DNA of 64,000 bases from Artemia franciscana (lineage: Eukaryota; Arthropoda; Branchiopoda; Anostraca; Artemiidae), in the NCBI RefSeq assembly GCF_032884065.1, contig NW_027062770.1, positions 1-64,000 of the forward strand, written 5' to 3'. Below are positions 23,111 through 36,394 of this stretch, in pieces (position 1 is the stretch's first letter; each line of letters starts with the position of its first letter). The notes below the pieces were generated by a model that was not told the origin of the DNA, ran no database searches, and was given only the letters and a program-made list of their open reading frames with translations. The position numbers and the translations under genes were made by a program.

Positions 23111-24533
23111 GATAGAGAAAATTAAAATAAATACATAACTATGTTTATAAAAACAATTTATGAAGAGCACTTACTATACACGAACAACTATTGTATACTT
23201 TCAACTTTAAGCATCCCCTTTTAAGAAGGGGATGCCATGAAGGAAAAGTGATATTGTGGTTATGTTTCAAAAACAGTTTCGACAGACCTATTTTGGGCCC
23301 GCCATTTTATATTTGCGGATTAATGCTAAACTTAAAAAATGTAGCTAGGACTTTTTTATATATAGAGTGAACCTGATAAAAGTAGGAAAGGGGTTCTTGC
23401 TTGTCCAAAAAACCCAATGCCAGGGTTTACTGTATCTATATGCTTACTAATGGCGAAGTAATAATAATCATAAAATGACTAAAATAATTCATTCTTTCAA
23501 ATATATTGACCATCGGGTAAAGAATAATTTCAATTGAAAATATATTGCGTATTCATTGAAGAGGCAATGCTACTAATTGTTTTGGGGAGTTAAGTGAGGG
23601 TTGCACAACTCATATTAATGGCCTTTTCCGTTTCTTTTTGTACTGGATTTCTTCATTCAATTTAGTCTGTTTGGTTTAAGATTGTTAACTTAGAGGATTC
23701 GACTTATGGCCGCTCTGATCTCTAAAATTGTGTCTTTTCTTTCGCGAAAATGCATCATTTTCATGCATTGAATTTTTAAATCAAATAACAGTATATACAG
23801 TACTTTTGCGTTGACGATAGCTTCTGGTCTATGGATGAGCATCCTAACCCCAAAAAACCTTTGGGCGTTTTCATGAGTATCTAGGCTTGTCTGAGAAGCC
23901 TAGAGGAAACTTTTAAGAACCTAATAAAATTATTGAAGAAGAATTTTTATCGTCCTTCAAAAGAACTATGCAGTAAGGTCGTGGAAATATAGCATATATT
24001 TTATGACATTTTACAAAATGTTGAAGATTAGCAAAAAAATATATGAAACGCCTTTTAAACCGTCGATTGTTGAAAAGACGTTATACTTTTGACTGTGGGG
24101 GAGACCTGTACTTAACGCTTTCGGTCTCTGAAACTCATGAAAATTTGGTTATAATAGATTTTGAGTTGATTGTAAATCGAAAGTAACTCTAGAACAAAAG
24201 AGGTTTTAGCATTAAGCGTTAATTATTTATAGCAGAAGTGCAACAGCATTTTTCATAAGCCTGCTCTTTGGGAAACAAGTTCTTTCTGCTGTTGTAATTG
24301 ATAACAATTTTTTTGCCGGTTCGAGATATAAGGCTCAACCAATTTTCATAGATTGTTGGCAACAGTAGTATTTTTGTAGTAATGACTGTAGTGCAATCAG
24401 GCTGTCTAACATAGGAATTGACTATCCCTTGTGAGGTGTTTCTTTACCTACCGTAACGGTGATACTAGTATATAGCTAGTAAGAATGGTGGGTACTCAGA
24501 AGAATATCCATTGACACCCTGTTATATCTCTAG
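23111..24533. other. Unassigned AT-rich stretch
   Basis: Contains a small hairpin CCCCTTTTAAGAAGGGG at 23215-23231. No gene is recognised; it could be intron if the flanking exon candidates belong to one gene. Confidence 0.3.
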
Positions 24534-24676
24534 AAGCCGTATTATTAACCCTTTGGAGGAGTATAAACAGCTTTCTATGAGCTCTGCAGAACACGGGCAT
24601 TCATTTTTGGGAACAAGCTTTGTGTCAAATTTGCAGAGAAGTATAATTGAGATGGATGGCATTGTGTCCATAGAAG
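24534..24676 (+). CDS. Weak candidate exon, unidentified
   Basis: A 143-bp open interval lies between TTATATCTCTAG and GTATAA. It reads RIINPLEEYKQLSMSSAEHG and onward in the only open frame, with one leading and one trailing base. The start phase matches the end phase of 17106-17248, so both could sit in one gene with an intron of about 7.3 kb. The acceptor lacks a long pyrimidine tract and the donor is not optimal. No family is recognised. Confidence 0.2.
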
Positions 24677-25335
24677 GTATAATTTCACCATGCTTTCTTG
24701 CCCAGAAGGAACAAACCCATTCGAGAATATCTACCGCGTGAATGGATGGTGAAAATATGTTTTTGAGATGGGATTAATCAATATTCTAGATTATACTAAT
24801 ATTTAGAAAATCAGTTGCATTGACATGGTGTGCCTTGTTCCGTTAGAGAAATTTTTGCCGAATTTTTCTTTCCGCCATCAAACGTTTAAGGTGTTGTTTT
24901 CCACATCTTCTTCATAAATTTCGATCAACTTCAAAAATGGCTCTTTCATCTCTTTACTTTCTTCACTATTCTGTGGATAAGTGTGAAGAAAACAGTGAAA
25001 CACTTTTGAAATATTCTTGTGCTTTAAGAGACGTTCTTCTATAAAGTTTTATACTTTCAATCCAGAAGATGAATAAGTTAATTCTTTAAAATTGTTCTGT
25101 GCTTTCGGCTGAGACATTTCTTCTGTGTATCTGCCTGTCTACAATCCTTGTAACACTAATTGTAGTTCCATTCAATTTGGCCTTTTTTGGCCAAATTTCC
25201 ATTCAATTTGGCCAAAGAAATAAAATCAGTGAAAAATAGAATGTTAAACTTTATTTTGCCGTGGGGGGAGGGAAGGTGTAAGCACGCCATAAGTTGAACA
25301 CCTTACGAATCGTGCATGTTGTTTCAATATCTCTG
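24677..25335. other. Unassigned stretch
   Basis: Contains a local direct repeat of CCATTCAATTTGGCC (25166 and 25199). No gene is recognised. Confidence 0.35.
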
Positions 25336-26472
25336 TTTATTTAATAAAATACCGTAAAATACCACACAAAAAATACCGTACGCACCTGGAGAGACTAGTC
25401 CTCTAAAGGAATAGTACTTTGACTCATTCTTAGAGTACTTGTACCAACGTAATTTTACAATGAATCGAAGTTTTCAAAATTTGCTTACTGAGAAAGAAAT
25501 TACAAAATAACAGTGGCTTGCAGCCAAAATGTAATAAATGACACTTCGAATTCTAGTGCTGTAAATAGCACAACAATCTGACAAGTGTCTGAGATCAGTT
25601 TAGTGGCAAAGACTAATTAAAAATGATTCAGCCTCACAAGAATAGAAACCTCATAAAAAACGTTCTATCAGAGGTAACGCTATAGTGCTGCTTATAGAAA
25701 ACACAATAAGGCTCAAATGTTTTATTTTTTTCCCCAGAGGCACTTCATATGGAAGGGGTTGTCGTATAAACTTCAAGAGTTCTAATGTCCTCTTTAAGAG
25801 TCAAAGTAATCGGAGAGCAACTAGCCCCTCCACGCCCTTTTCTCCTCAGATACATCCAATAAAATTTTTAGGTTGGTATTTTTTTTTTATTGCTCAAAAA
25901 CCACACAACATAAACTCCAGGGTCGACACAACTCCCCAGGGTCCAGGGACGGCCGTTTTAAGTTATGCCTTGGGGGCTAATATGGTTCTTATAGAAGAGC
26001 TCGAATAAATTTCAGAGAGGGTTCATTTGATTGGAAATTAAAAGTCAAAAGGTTGCCATTGATGGCAAAAATGGAATCACAAGACCAAAAAACTTCAGAA
26101 ATGAAGTTTTATTGCAGTCAGAAAAAGGAAAAATAATTTCCAAAGGAGGAATTAGAGCCAGTCTGGGGATTATTCAGGTTCAGGAAGAGTTACCTGTTGC
26201 TGCAGAAATTCTGAAGTGAGGATGGATCAGGAAGACTTGCTGTTTGTTACCCCCTAGTGAAGAAAATCACTAAATCAACAAACACTAAACTACAGTGTTT
26301 TTCTATCACCGGATGAGAACTCTGAGTCAGAGCAGCCGAGAGCTGTTTTTCAGGACCTTTATATATGTTTATATCTGATCCAAAAAATTATTTTTCCGTT
26401 CACTTTAAGGTTTGAATGAAAAGAAAATATCTATAAACAGTAATTTGTTTTTAGTACAGTAAAAGTGACAGT
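25336..26472 (+). repeat. 1.1 kb duplicated block, copy 2
   Basis: Direct-orientation near-identical copy of 11833-12964, with the same sharp edges and different flanks. Differences are scattered substitutions and 1-3 bp indels. Confidence 0.85.
26031..26219 (+). CDS. Unidentified small frame, copy in second duplicated block
   Basis: A 62-codon counterpart of the frame at 12522-12710 with one substitution (Arg19 to Pro). The same caveats apply. Confidence 0.2.
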   Translation: MEIKSQKVAIDGKNGITRPKNFRNEVLLQSEKGKIISKGGIRASLGIIQVQEELPVAAEILK

Positions 26473-26899
26473 ATAGATTTTAGTCCATCTTCAATTTGAA
26501 AGTGGTGCCTGCCTGCTTGCCTGCTAGAACGGAGCTTTCCACTCGAAAGCAGAAACATGGTTTGATGAAACAATAGCTTGGCTACACAACTTCAGATACT
26601 CCTCTCTGACATAGGCTACATAATTCCACTTCGCACACCGTAGGCTCTGGCTCGTGGGCAAGCAAAAACCATCCTTTTTGGCTCCGGGCAAGAGTTCTGT
26701 GGAGTTTTCCAAAATGTAATACATTATTCATCAATCCGGCCTGAGGTCCACACTTCCCGTAAAAACCGCACAGGTTAGGCCCTTACCAGTTTCCAGAAAT
26801 AAGCCGCCATCGGCGGCATAGGAAAAAAAAAAAATCGGGATGAAACCAAAGTGTTGCTCTCGCAACACAATGAATTTAAAAAAAAAAAAATCCAAAATA
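26473..26899. other. Unclassified segment with two perfect small hairpins
   Basis: The minus frame 26724-26524 (66 codons) has a varied, protein-like composition but no recognised motif. Next to it are GCCGCC-ATC-GGCGGC (26801-26815) and TGTTGC-TCT-CGCAACA (26853-26868), followed by A-rich tracts. This could be the end of a small interspersed element. Confidence 0.35.
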
Positions 26900-26929
26900 G
26901 AAGTTTTTTAAAAGAAAAGTAAAGGCCAT

Positions 26930-27760
26930 TTTAAACTTAAGATCAGAAGAAATAGAAACCAGCAATAACTCTAACTCAAAACGACCAGATTACTATTGAA
27001 GTAATTATTATTAATTATTATTAAGCAATTACTATTAAGTAATTATTCAATTACTATTGAAGAATAAATGAAACCAAAACAAACAGAAATTAAATAAATA
27101 ATATTTGCAAAAAAACATACAACAGGTAGGTTACTAATATAAATGGATAAATAAATCTTAAAACAAGTGAAACTTAGATTGAATATGCAAATCAAGCTTG
27201 AAACGAACAAAAATCACTACAAATAAGAGTTTGGGGTTTGCCCCCTTCTCACACTGTAAAAGTTCAAAACCTACTATGTCATTGGCACTTTACTGAAAAC
27301 AAATTATATTACCAATATTTTCTTTTGTGCTTATTACAAAATCGAAAATAAACATAAAAATTGTGGTAAAATTAAATTTTGAACTGATGAGCTTCCAACA
27401 ATTAATATCATTATCTATCAAATCTTCAGTTTAATTTTATTACTTATATCCAAGAATGTTCAAGGCAAATATATTTCCACTAAAAGCAAGAGTTTGGATG
27501 CTGCCCCCTTCCCTAACTTTAAAAGTTTAAAGCCTAGTGCGTCTTTGGTGCTTCACTGAAAACAAATCATATTACAAATATTTTTTTTTTCAGTTATTAC
27601 AGCATTGAAAATGAAAATAAAAATTACAGTGAAATAAAATCTTCAATTGATGATCTTTCAACAATTAATACCGTTATGTATCAAATATTCAGTTTTGATT
27701 TCATTTGTATTTTCCAAGGGCGTTCAAGACACACATATTTACTATTAAAACATAATATAT
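26930..27760 (+). repeat. Family G repeat, including a tandem pair of about 265 bp
   Basis: It shares AACGAACAGAAATTAAATAAA, ATGAATAAATAAAT-like and AATATGCAAATCAAGCTTGAAA motifs with the palindrome arms at 29690-30068 and 32140-32634. Two tandem units lie at about 27225-27480 and 27486-27745, each running from AAGAGTTTGG to CAAAT..TTC. Confidence 0.7.
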
Positions 27761-27887
27761 CCACTTAAAGAAGGCAACAGCCATTTCCAATGACAAAGAT
27801 TTCACTCACTAGGCTCTTGAACCATTAAAAAAACTAATTTTTGCTGATTTATAAAGATACTGGTAATATAATTATAGGTTTTATTTA

Positions 27888-27888
<1 letters not shown>

Positions 27889-27965
<77 letters not shown>
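27889..27965. repeat. (AT)n microsatellite
   Basis: About 77 bp of AT dinucleotides. Confidence 0.95.
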
Positions 27966-28510
<545 letters not shown>

Positions 28511-28599
28511 TTAGAAAAATTGGGATATTCTAGCCTAAAAAACGATTTAGATAGGTTAGAAGTATAAAAAATTTGCTAAGAGCCTTTATTTTAGGAGAA

Positions 28600-29580
28600 A
28601 ACTGATGGCGTTGTAAGTTATGCCCAGGCAGCATATATGGTTCTTATGGAAGGGATGCTCTATAAACTTCAGAGTGGGCTCATTTGATTGGATAATAAAA
28701 GTTCTAGTTCACTTTTTAAGAATCAAAAGTGATCAGAGGGCAGTTAGCCTTTTCCCACCACGTCCTTTTTTCCAAATTTACCAGATAAAACTTTTGAGAT
28801 AACCGTTCTGTCAAACATAGTTCAAAGGTCAGATAACATAAAATCCAGTGTCAACACCCCCCCCCCCTCCCAGGGCCCGTAGGCAGGCCTTATAAGTTAT
28901 ACCCTGGGGCATATATGGTTCTTATGGAAGGGATGCTCGTATATGCTTCATTGAGGGCTCATTCAATTGGAAATTGAAAGCTATTGTTCACATTTTAAGT
29001 GTCTAGGGAGATTGTAGAGCAACTAGGCCCCTCGAGCCCTTTTCCCCAATTGTATCAGATAAAAATTTGGAGATACATATTTTTTTAAAAATTGCTCAAA
29101 CATCAGATAAAAAAAACTCCGGTGTCAACGCAGGGACCGGGGACAGGCGTTGTAAGTTATGCCCAGGCAGCCTGAAGGGATGCTCTATAAGCTTCAGGAT
29201 GGGCTCATTTGATTGGCAAATGAAAGTTCTAGTTCACTTTTTAAGAGTAAAAAGTGATCAGAGGGCATTTAGCTTTCTCCCACCACGTCCTTTTCCCCCA
29301 AATTTACCAGATAAAATTTTTGAGATAGTCATTTTGTCAAACATAGTTCAAAGGTCAGATAGCAAAAAATCCGGTGTCAACACCCCCTCCCCCCCAGGGC
29401 GCGGAGGCAGGCGTTGTAAGTTATGCCCTGGGGGTAAATATGGTTCTTATAGAAGAGATGCACGTAAAAACTTTAGAGAGGGTTAATTTGATTGGAAATT
29501 AAAAGTTCTAGTTCACTTGTTTGAGTCAAAACATATCGGAGGGCAACTAGCCCCTCCCCCTACACAAAAATTGTAAAAAG
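28600..29580 (+). repeat. Family-B tandem array, four modules
   Basis: Modules start near 28610, 28880, 29130 and 29410. Each runs GTAAGTTATGCCC, TATGGTTCTTATGGAAG, GGGCTCATTTGATTGG, AGTTCTAGTTCACTTTTTAAG, a GGAGGGC-type motif, CCAGATAAAA.TTTTGAGATA and a GTGTCAACACCCC tail. Small frames here are repeat-derived. Confidence 0.75.
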
Positions 29581-32500
29581 GTTAGATGGCAAAAATCCTG
29601 GTGTCCATACGACCCCCAGGACTCAGGGGCAGGCGTAATAAGTTGTGCCCTGGGGTGTATATGGCTCTTGATGTGCAAATCAAGCTTAAAACGAAAAAAA
29701 ATATTTTGCTACTGAAGTATAAACAAAACCCTAAACGAGCAAAAATTAAATAGGTAATCAATGCGAGCAAACATACAACAGATACTAACATAAATGAATA
29801 AATAAATTTTAAGAGGAGTGACACTTAAATTGAATATGCAGATCAAGCTTGAAACGAACAAAAATCACTGCAAAGAAGAGCTTGGGTTTTGCCTGTTTCT
29901 CTCACTATAAAAGATTAAAATATTTAGTTTTGAGTTTTCCGCCAATAACGCAGAAGGTTTAGACTTTACAGTGTGAGGAGGAAGCGATACCCAAATTCTT
30001 GTTTGTAGTAATCTTTGTCCGTTTTAAGCTTGAATCGCATATTCAATTTAAGCTTCACTCGTTTAACGATTTATTTATTCATTTACATTATTGTCTATTG
30101 TATGTTTGTTTGCATTGATTGTTTATTTAATTTCTGTTCGTTTTGGGTTTCGTTTATGCTTCAATAGCAATTTTCTTTTTCGTTTAAATCTTAATTTGCA
30201 TATTCAATTTAAGAATTATTCGCTTCAAGGTTTATTCAATCATTTATATTATTACTTGTTGTATGTTTTTTTGCTTTGATGGTTTATTTTATTTCTGTTC
30301 GTTTTGGGTTTTCAGTATACTTCAAAGGCAAAATATCTTTTTCGTTTTACACTTGATCACCATATTCAATTGAAGTATTCCTCGTTTTTAGATTTATTAA
30401 TCATTTATTGCATTACTTATTGAATGTTTTTTTGCCATAATTGTTTATTTAATTTCTGTTCGTTTGGGTTTCATCTATTCTTTAATAGTATTCTTTGGTG
30501 AATTTGAGTTTGAATTTTAACTGGTATTTGTATCTGCTTATCTTAAGTTTAAAATGGCATATACTTTCTTTGAAAAACTTCTTTTTCTTAATTTTTTTTA
30601 AAAGCATTAATGACAAAAGATAAGCTGAGGCATAAGAAGAACTTTTGTCCAACCACCTGAACAATTAAAAGAAACGAAGGTTCGGGAATGTGTCTTTCAT
30701 CAAACAGTTCGTGGTAACCAACTGTAGTAAGGAGCGACCCTGCTCAATAGTAAACGAAACTCTAAAAAACGAAATTTTGATGCTAAAAGATAATCAAAAG
30801 AATCGGATTTTTATGCTGATTTTAATATAAGTTTTATCAAATTTAGTCTTTGTCATCAAAAGTTACGAGCCTGAGAAAATTTGCCTTATTTTGGAAAATA
30901 GGGGGAAACACCCCATAAAAGTCATAGAACCTTAACGAAAATCACACCATCGCATTCAGTGTAACAGAGAACCATATAGCAAAAATTTCAAGCTCCTATC
31001 TACAAAAATATGGAATTTCGTATTTTTTGCCAGAAGACAGACCACGAGTGCGTGTTTATTTTTTTTCCCAGGGGTCATCGTATCGACCAAGTGGTCCTAC
31101 AATGTGGGAAGAGGGCTCATTCTAACGGAAATGAAAAGTTCTAGTGCCCTTTTTAAGTGACCGAAAAAATTGGAGGGTACCTAGGCCCCCTCCCACACTC
31201 ATTTTTCCCAAAGTCAACGGATCAAAATTTTGAGATGGCCATTTTTTCCCGCACAGTCGAAAACCATAATAACTATATCTTTGTGGATGACTTACTCCCC
31301 CACAGTTCCTGGGGGAGGGGCTGCAGGTTACAAACTTTGATCAGTGTTTACATACAGTAATGATTATTGGGAAGTGTACAGACGTTTTCAGGGTGATTTT
31401 TTTGGTTTGGGGGTGGGGTTGAGGGGAGGGGGCTATGTGGGAGGATCTTGCCTTTGAGAAATATGTCATAGGGGAAGAGAAATTCAATTAAAAGGGCGCG
31501 GGATTTTCTAGGATTACTATATAAGAAATGAAAAAAATAAACATGACAAGTTTTTTCAATTGAAAGTAAGGAGTAGCATTAAAAATTAAAACGAACAGAG
31601 ATTATTACGCATATGAAGGGTTCTAAAAATTATTTAGCATAAAGAGCGAGGTATTTAGGAGGGGATAAATACCTCGCTCTTTATGCTAAATAATTTTTAG
31701 AACCCTTTTTATGCTTAATAATCTCTGTTCGTTTTAATTTTTAATGCTACTCCTTGCTTTCAATTGAAAAAACTTGTCATGTTTATTTAATATTTTCCCC
31801 CTATTTTCCAAAATAAGGCAAATTTTCTCAGGCTCGTAACTTTTGATGACAAAGACTAAATTTGATAAAACTTATATTAAAATCAGCATAAAAATACGAT
31901 TCTTTTGATTATCTTTTAGCATCAAAATTTCGTTTTTTAGAGTTTCGTTTACTATTGAGTAGGGTCGCTCTTTACTACAGTTGGTTACCACGAACTGTTT
32001 GATGAAAGACACATTCCCGAACCTTCGTTTCTTTTAATTGTTCAGGTGGTTGGACAAAAGTTCTTCTTATGCCTCGGCTTATCTTTTGTCATTAATTCTT
32101 ATAAAAAAAATTAAGAAAAAGAAGTTTTTCAAAGAACAGTATATGCCATTTTAAACTTAAGATAAGCAGATACAAATACCAGTTAAAATTCAAATTCAAA
32201 TTCACCAAAGATTACTATTAAAGAATAGACGAAACCCAAACGAACAGAAATTAAATAAACAATTATGGCAAAAAAACATTCAATAAGTAATGCAATAAAT
32301 GATTAATAAATCTAAAAACGAGGAATACTTCAATTGAATATGGTGATCAAGCGTAAAACGAAAAAGATATTTTGCCTTTGAAGTATACTTAAAACCCAAA
32401 ACGAACAGAAATAAAATAAACCATCAAAGCAAAAAAACATACAACAAGTAATAATATAAATGACTGAATAAACCTTGAAGAGAATAATTCTTAAACTGAA

Positions 32501-32633
32501 TATGCAAATTAAGATTTAAACGAAAAAGAAAATTGCTATTGAAGCATAAACGAAACCCAAAACGAACAGAAATTAAATAAACAATCAATGCAAACAAACA
32601 TACAATAGACAATAATGTAAATGAATAAATAAA

Positions 32634-35600
32634 TCAAACAGTTCGTGGTAACGAACTGTAGTAAGGAGCGATCCGGCTTAATAGTAACCAAAACTCTAAA
32701 AAATTGAATTTTGATATCAATAGCTACATCAAAAGAATCCCATTTTAATGCTGATTTTAAATATATAAGTTTCATCAAGTTTAGTCTTAGCCATCAAAAG
32801 TTACGAGCCTGAGAAAATTTGCCTTATTTAGGAAAATAGGGGGAAACACCCCCTAAAAGTCGTAGGATCTTAACGAAAATGACACCATCATATTCAGCGT
32901 ATCAGAGAACCCTACTTTAGAAGTTTCAAGCTCCTATCTACAAAAATGTGGAATTTTGCATTTTTTGCCAGAAGACAAATCACGGGTGCGTGTTTATTTG
33001 TTTGTTTTTTTTTGTTTTTTTTTTCCCCCCAGGGGTCATCGTATCGACCAAGTGGTCCTAGAATGTCGCAAGAGGGCTCATTCTAACGGAAATGAAAAGT
33101 TCTAGTGCCCTTTTTAAGTGACCAAAAAAATTGGAGGGCATCTAGGCCCCCTCCCACGCTCATTTTTTTCCCAAAGTCAACGGATCAAAATTTTGAGATA
33201 GCCATTTTATTTAGCATAGTCGAAAATCATAATAACTATGTTTTTGGGGATGACTTACTCCCCCACAGTCCCTGGGGGAGGGGTTGCAAGTTACAAACTT
33301 CAACCAGTGTTTACATATAATAATGGTTATTGGGAAGTGTACAAACGTTTTCAGGGGGGATTTTTTTGGTTTTGGGGGTAGGGTTGAGGGAGGGGGCTAT
33401 GTGGGAGGATATTTCCTTGGAGAAATATGCCATGGGGGGAAAAATTCAATGAAAAGGGCGCAGGACGAATCTGGTCACGTTAGAAAAAAACGTCAAATTA
33501 AGAGTTTAATATACAATGCTGGGTGTTCGGAGCCTCTCTATTATGGAGTATAATTCGAAAATAACACAACTATACGAGCGATAAAACATATATACCACAA
33601 CCATAACTCAACTAACGAAAGAACTGCTAAGAGATAACACAACTATAAAGCGAAAACAGGTGAAAACTAACGGGAAAATAAACGAACTAAGAGGTGGAAG
33701 GGGCCCAGAGAAAAAATATAATCCTTTTTCAATTTTGAGCCTAACTTCCGCAAAGGAGTAATAATGTCAGAAGCCCCGAAATACCGAATTATTTTCTTTT
33801 CAAACAGTTCGTGGTAAGGAACTGTAGTAAGGGGCGACCCGGCTCAAAAGTAAACGGAACTCCAAAAAACGGAATTTTGATGCTAAAAGATACATCAAAA
33901 GAATTGAATTTTTACGCTGATTCTAAATATATAAGTTTACCCTACTATAGAAGTTTCAAGCTCCTATCTACAAATACCGAATTATTTTCTTTTCAAACAG
34001 TTCGTGGTAAGGAACTGTAGTAAGGGGCGACCCGGCTCAATAGTAAACGGAACTCCAAAAAACGGAATTTTGATGCTAAAAGATACATCAAAAGAATTGA
34101 ATTTTTACGCTGATTCTAAATATATAACTTAACCCTACTATAGAAGTTTCAAGCACCTATCTACAAGCCTGAGAAAATTTGCCCTATTTTGGAAAAAAGG
34201 GGGAAACATCCCCTAAAAGTCATAGAATCTTAACGAAAATCACACTATCGCATTTGGTATATCAGAGGACTCTATAGCAAAAATTTCAAGCTCTTATCAT
34301 AAAAATGTGGAATTTTGTATTTTTTGCCAGAAGACAAATCACGGGTGCGTGTTTATTTGTTTGTTTGTTTTTTTTTTGTTTTTTTTTTCCCAGGGGTCAC
34401 CTTATCGACCAAGTGGTCCTTGAATGTCGCGAGAGGGCTCATTCTAACGGAAATGAAAAGTTCTAGTGCCCTTTTTAAGTGACCAAAAAAATTGGAGGGC
34501 AAATAGGCCCCCTCCCATGCTCATTTTTTCCAAAAGTCAACAGATTAAAGTTTTAAGATAGCCATTTTGTTCAACATAGTCGAAAACCATAATAACTATG
34601 TCTTTGGGAATGACTTACTCCTCCACGATCCCTGAGGGAGGGGCTGCAAGTTACAAACTTTGACCAGTGTTTACATATAGTAATGGTTATTGGGAAGTGT
34701 ACAGACGTTTTCATGGGGATTTTTTGGTTTGGGGGGTGGGGTTGATGGGAGAGGGCTTTGTGGGAGGATCTTTCCTTTGAGGAATATGTCATGGGGGAAG
34801 AAAAATTCAATGAAAAGGGCGCAGGATTTTCTAGCATTACTATAAAAAAAACAATGAAAAAATAAACATGAAAACGTTTTTTCAAATGAAAGTAAGGAAT
34901 AGCATTGAAATTTAAAACGAACAGAGATTATTACGCATATGAGGGGTTCTAAAAATACTTTAGCGTAAAGAGCGAGTTATTTAGGAGGAGATAAATACCT
35001 CGCTCTTTATGCTAAAATATTTTTAGTGATTTCAACTATTTATTCTACGGCCTTTTTGATTCAGGGGTCATTCTTAAAGAATTGGGACAAAACTTACGAT
35101 TTAGTGTAAAGAGCGAGGTATTAACGAGGGTACAAACCCCCTCGTACACATAATAAAAATATAAGAATATAAAAGTTTGTTACGTAAGTTAATTCTTAAG
35201 GTACGTATATTTTTTACTAATAAAAACGTTCGTTGAATATTAAAAGTTCTAGTAGCCTTTTTAAGTAACCGAAAAATTGGAGGGCAGCTAGGCCTCCTTC
35301 CCCACCCCTTATTTATCAAAATCGTCTGATCAAAACTAAGAGAAAGCCATTTAGCCAAAAAAAAATTAATATACTAATTTCATTTCAATAATTTATGTGC
35401 GGAGAGCCAAAATCAAACATGCATTAATTCAAAAACGTTCAGAAATTAAATAAAAAAAACTAGTTTTTTGTACTGAAAGTAAGGAGCGACATTAAAACTT
35501 AAAACGAACAGAAATTACTCCGTATATGAAATGGGTTGTCCCCTCCGCAGTCCCTCGCTCTTTACGCTAAAGTTTTTAATTGTTTTAAAAAGTAGAATTG

Positions 35601-35744
35601 TGGCAAAGAGTCAAACTTTAGCGTAAAGAGCGAGGGACTGCGGAGGGGACAACCCATTTCATATACGGAGTAATTTCTGTTCGTTTTAAGTTTTAATGTC
35701 GCTCCTTACTTTCAGTACAAAAAACTAGTTTTTTTTTATTTAAT
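32634..35744 (+). mobile_element. 3.1-kb foldback composite, copy C (inserted in palindrome arm)
   Basis: It starts TCAAACAGTTCGTGG and ends in a large hairpin (35452-35744) followed by TTTATTTAA. The body is a family-A 5' part (32634-33470), an otherwise unique tract (33471-33782) and a second family-A element. That second element starts with a 187-bp tandem duplication (about 33783 and 33970, both with CAGTTCGTGGTAAGGAACTG). The empty site in the opposite palindrome arm (around 30068) shows that the target was AATAAA|TCGTTAAACG. It encodes no recognisable protein. Confidence 0.8.
35452..35744. repeat. Terminal hairpin of composite C
   Basis: Arms of about 120-130 bp are perfect to the eye (GTACTGAAAGTAAGGAGCG ... 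CGCTCCTTACTTTCAGTAC), with a loop of about 35 bp containing TTGTGGCAAAGAG. Confidence 0.85.
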
Positions 35745-36394
35745 CGTTAAACGAGTGAAGCTTAAATTGAATATGCGATTCAAGCTTAAAATGGACAAAG
35801 ATCACTACAAACAAGAATTTGGGTATCGCTTCCTCCTCACACTGTAAAGTCTAAACCTTCTGCGTTATTGGCGGAAAACTGAAAACTAAATATTTTAATC
35901 TTTTATAGTGAGAGAAATAGGCAAAACCCAAGCTCTTCTTTGCAGTGATTTTTGTTCGTTTCAAGCTTGATCTGCATATTCAATTTAAGTGTCACTCCTC
36001 TTAAAATTTATTTATTCATTTATGTTAGTATCTGTTTTATGTTTGCTCGCATTGATTACCTATTTAATTTTTGCTCGTTTAGGGTTTTGTTTATACTTCA
36101 GTAGCAAAATATTTTTTTTTCGTTTTAAGCTTGATTTGCACATCAAGAGCCATATACACCCCAGGGCACAACTTATTACGCCTGCCCCTGAGTCCTGGGG
36201 GTCGTGTGGACACCAGGATTTTTGCCATCTAGCCTTTTTACAATTTTTGTGTAGGGGGAGGGGCTAGTTGCCCTCCGATATGTTTTGACTCAAACAAGTG
36301 AACTAGAACTTTTAATTTCCAATCAAATGAACCCTCTCTAAAGTTTTTACGTGCATATCTTCTATAAGAACCATATTTACCCCGTAAAAGAACC

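Larger units (their letters stand above)
29432..36383. repeat. Large interrupted palindrome
   Basis: The left arm 29432-31657 is mirrored by a right arm consisting of 31666-32634 plus 35745-36383. The 8-bp centre lies at 31658-31665, inside a small hairpin of GAGGTATTTA / TAAATACCTC. The right arm lacks about 630 bp corresponding to 30906-31535. Between its two parts sits a 3.1-kb foldback composite (32634-35744). Arms are highly similar over family-G, family-B and foldback sequence. Confidence 0.85.

Noticed and set aside
29582-29824. Hydrophobic 80-codon frame that looks like a membrane protein (and its mirror at 35989-36267)
   Set aside because: It lies in family-G/B repeat and is duplicated only because of the palindrome; T-rich codons give the hydrophobic look.
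33105-33320. Small frames repeated in several foldback copies (also 18961, 31157, 40813, 59189)
   Set aside because: They recur because the repeat recurs. Each is short, the frames differ between older copies, and they carry no domain.
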